From positions 1 through 41,630 of the forward strand of contig CAJFHE010000009.1 of the NCBI GenBank assembly GCA_904378095.1: a stretch of 41,630 nt of DNA. The letters run 5' to 3'. Shown in pieces: positions 41,154 to 41,630 of this stretch. Below the pieces are notes generated by a model. It was not told where the DNA came from and ran no database searches. It was given only the letters and a program-made list of their open reading frames with translations. A program made the position numbers and the translations under genes. Every line of letters begins with the position of its first letter. Position 1 is the first letter of the stretch. This DNA is from an uncultured Clostridia bacterium. Its GTDB lineage: Bacteria; Bacillota; Clostridia; TANB77; CAG-508.

Positions 41154-41214
41154 GGTCTGTCCAAAAACTACAAAAACTTGAACAAAAAGGAGTATTCCTT
41201 CTGTTCAAGTCTGT
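41154..41214. repeat. Palindromic repeat sharing cores with two other repeat families
   Basis: GGTCTGTCC-type start, then CAAAAACTTGAACAAAAAGG, as in 39673-39693. Stem ACTTGAACA (41176-41184) / TGTTCAAGT (41202-41210) with inner AAGGA / TCCTT. It marks the break of the upstream-truncated AlbA-type remnant. Confidence 0.7.
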
Positions 41215-41221
41215 TTGTTTC

Positions 41222-41630
41222 TCATTTCGCATGCTCATGGCTATATTTTAACTTTGTAGCCATTCCTCCTCTAATGTGCCTCTCTGCCTTATTCTCATCT
41301 AATATGGCTCGAACTTCTTGAGCCAAAAAAGGGTTTATTTTTTGTAATCTTTCGCTTACATCTTTGTGTACCGTTGTTACTTTTCGTAACGGTAGAATTT
41401 TGATTTTTTATATCATCAAAATTTGTAATTACCATAGGGCTACTTCCAATTTCATTTAGTAATTTTAATCTTACTTCTATATTTCCTTCACTACCTACTT
41501 CAATAACATCTATTATTGTTTTAAGCATTGAATTTGTAATTGTTTCATTATTTAAAATGTCATCAACTGTACTTATTGTCTTTGTAAGTTCTTTTTCTAA
41601 TACATCTTTTTCTTTTATTTCAGAAGTGAT
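41222..41630 (-). pseudogene. Recombinase-like C-terminal debris at the window edge
   Basis: One minus-strand frame enters at 41630 (SEIKEKDVLEKELTKTIS, then SMLKTIIDVIEVGSEGNIEV and RLKLLNEIG) and resembles the C-terminal coiled and strand region of large serine recombinases. From about 41400 to the stop at 41222 another frame becomes coding-like: LPLRKVTTVHKDVSERL, INPFLAQEVRAILDENKAE, RHIRGGMATKLKYSHEHAK. The two overlap between about 41295 and 41400, so either a frame shift or two abutting fragments is present. I cannot name the second part. The upstream portion lies outside the window. Low certainty for the recombinase assignment; high certainty that both stretches are old coding sequence. 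Confidence 0.45.

Overview
The window is AT-rich bacterial DNA with dense, mostly co-directional genes, AGGAGG-type ribosome binding sites, sigma-A promoters and AGA as the dominant arginine codon. Gene content (yqfC/yqfD sporulation genes, NADH-linked [FeFe] hydrogenase, era-yqzL-recO, type II fatty acid synthesis with fabH/fabD/fabG/fabF/fabZ and accBCDA) points to an anaerobic Clostridia-class Firmicute, probably an uncultured gut-type lineage. This is inferred from gene families only. I see no rRNA, tRNA, CRISPR array or riboswitch.

Layout: (1) 1-3.74 kb, accessory: a Nudix hydrolase and a ComB-like phosphatase, then a mobile-element module with a tiny ORF and a frameshifted large serine recombinase, abutting the C-terminal half of a polysaccharide deacetylase. 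(2) 3.76-10.7 kb: yqfC, yqfD, an unrecognised 406-residue protein, a YbeY-DgkA-PAP2-like triple fusion, a DUF3048 lipoprotein-like protein, a DUF4358-like protein and a DHHW-family protein. (3) 10.8-11.75 kb, minus strand: a LytTR regulator with a membrane partner. (4) 11.95-16.15 kb: a NuoE/NuoF/[FeFe]-hydrogenase operon. (5) 16.2-19.9 kb: a membrane glycosyltransferase, era, yqzL and a frameshifted recO. (6) 20.4-25.2 kb: two glycosyltransferases, a GNAT acetyltransferase, pth and an RNase E/G. (7) 25.2-29.8 kb: an acyl-CoA ligase-like gene on the minus strand, a CapA-like protein and rimO. (8) 30.3-40.5 kb: a nearly complete FAS II/acetyl-CoA carboxylase locus, fabH-fabD-fabG-fabF-accB-fabZ-[insert]-accC-accD-accA-fabI, with no acyl carrier protein gene in it. 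(9) 40.5-41.6 kb: remnants of an AlbA/ATP-binding protein and of recombinase-like genes.

Three signals go beyond ordinary gene content. First, fabZ and accC are separated by two tandem inverted cassettes. Each has its own TTGCAT-17-TATAAT promoter, one small paralogous gene of unknown function using CGN arginine codons, and its own terminator. Second, many intergenic gaps carry palindromic repeats of several related families, some fused to stop codons or ribosome binding sites of host genes. Third, two loci encoding only very small ORFs share an upstream array of three TTACARA motifs spaced 11 and 21-22 bp apart.

Several reading frames are broken by single events (recombinase, recO, deacetylase fragment, both right-edge genes). 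Sequence alone cannot tell true decay from assembly error, particularly for recO.
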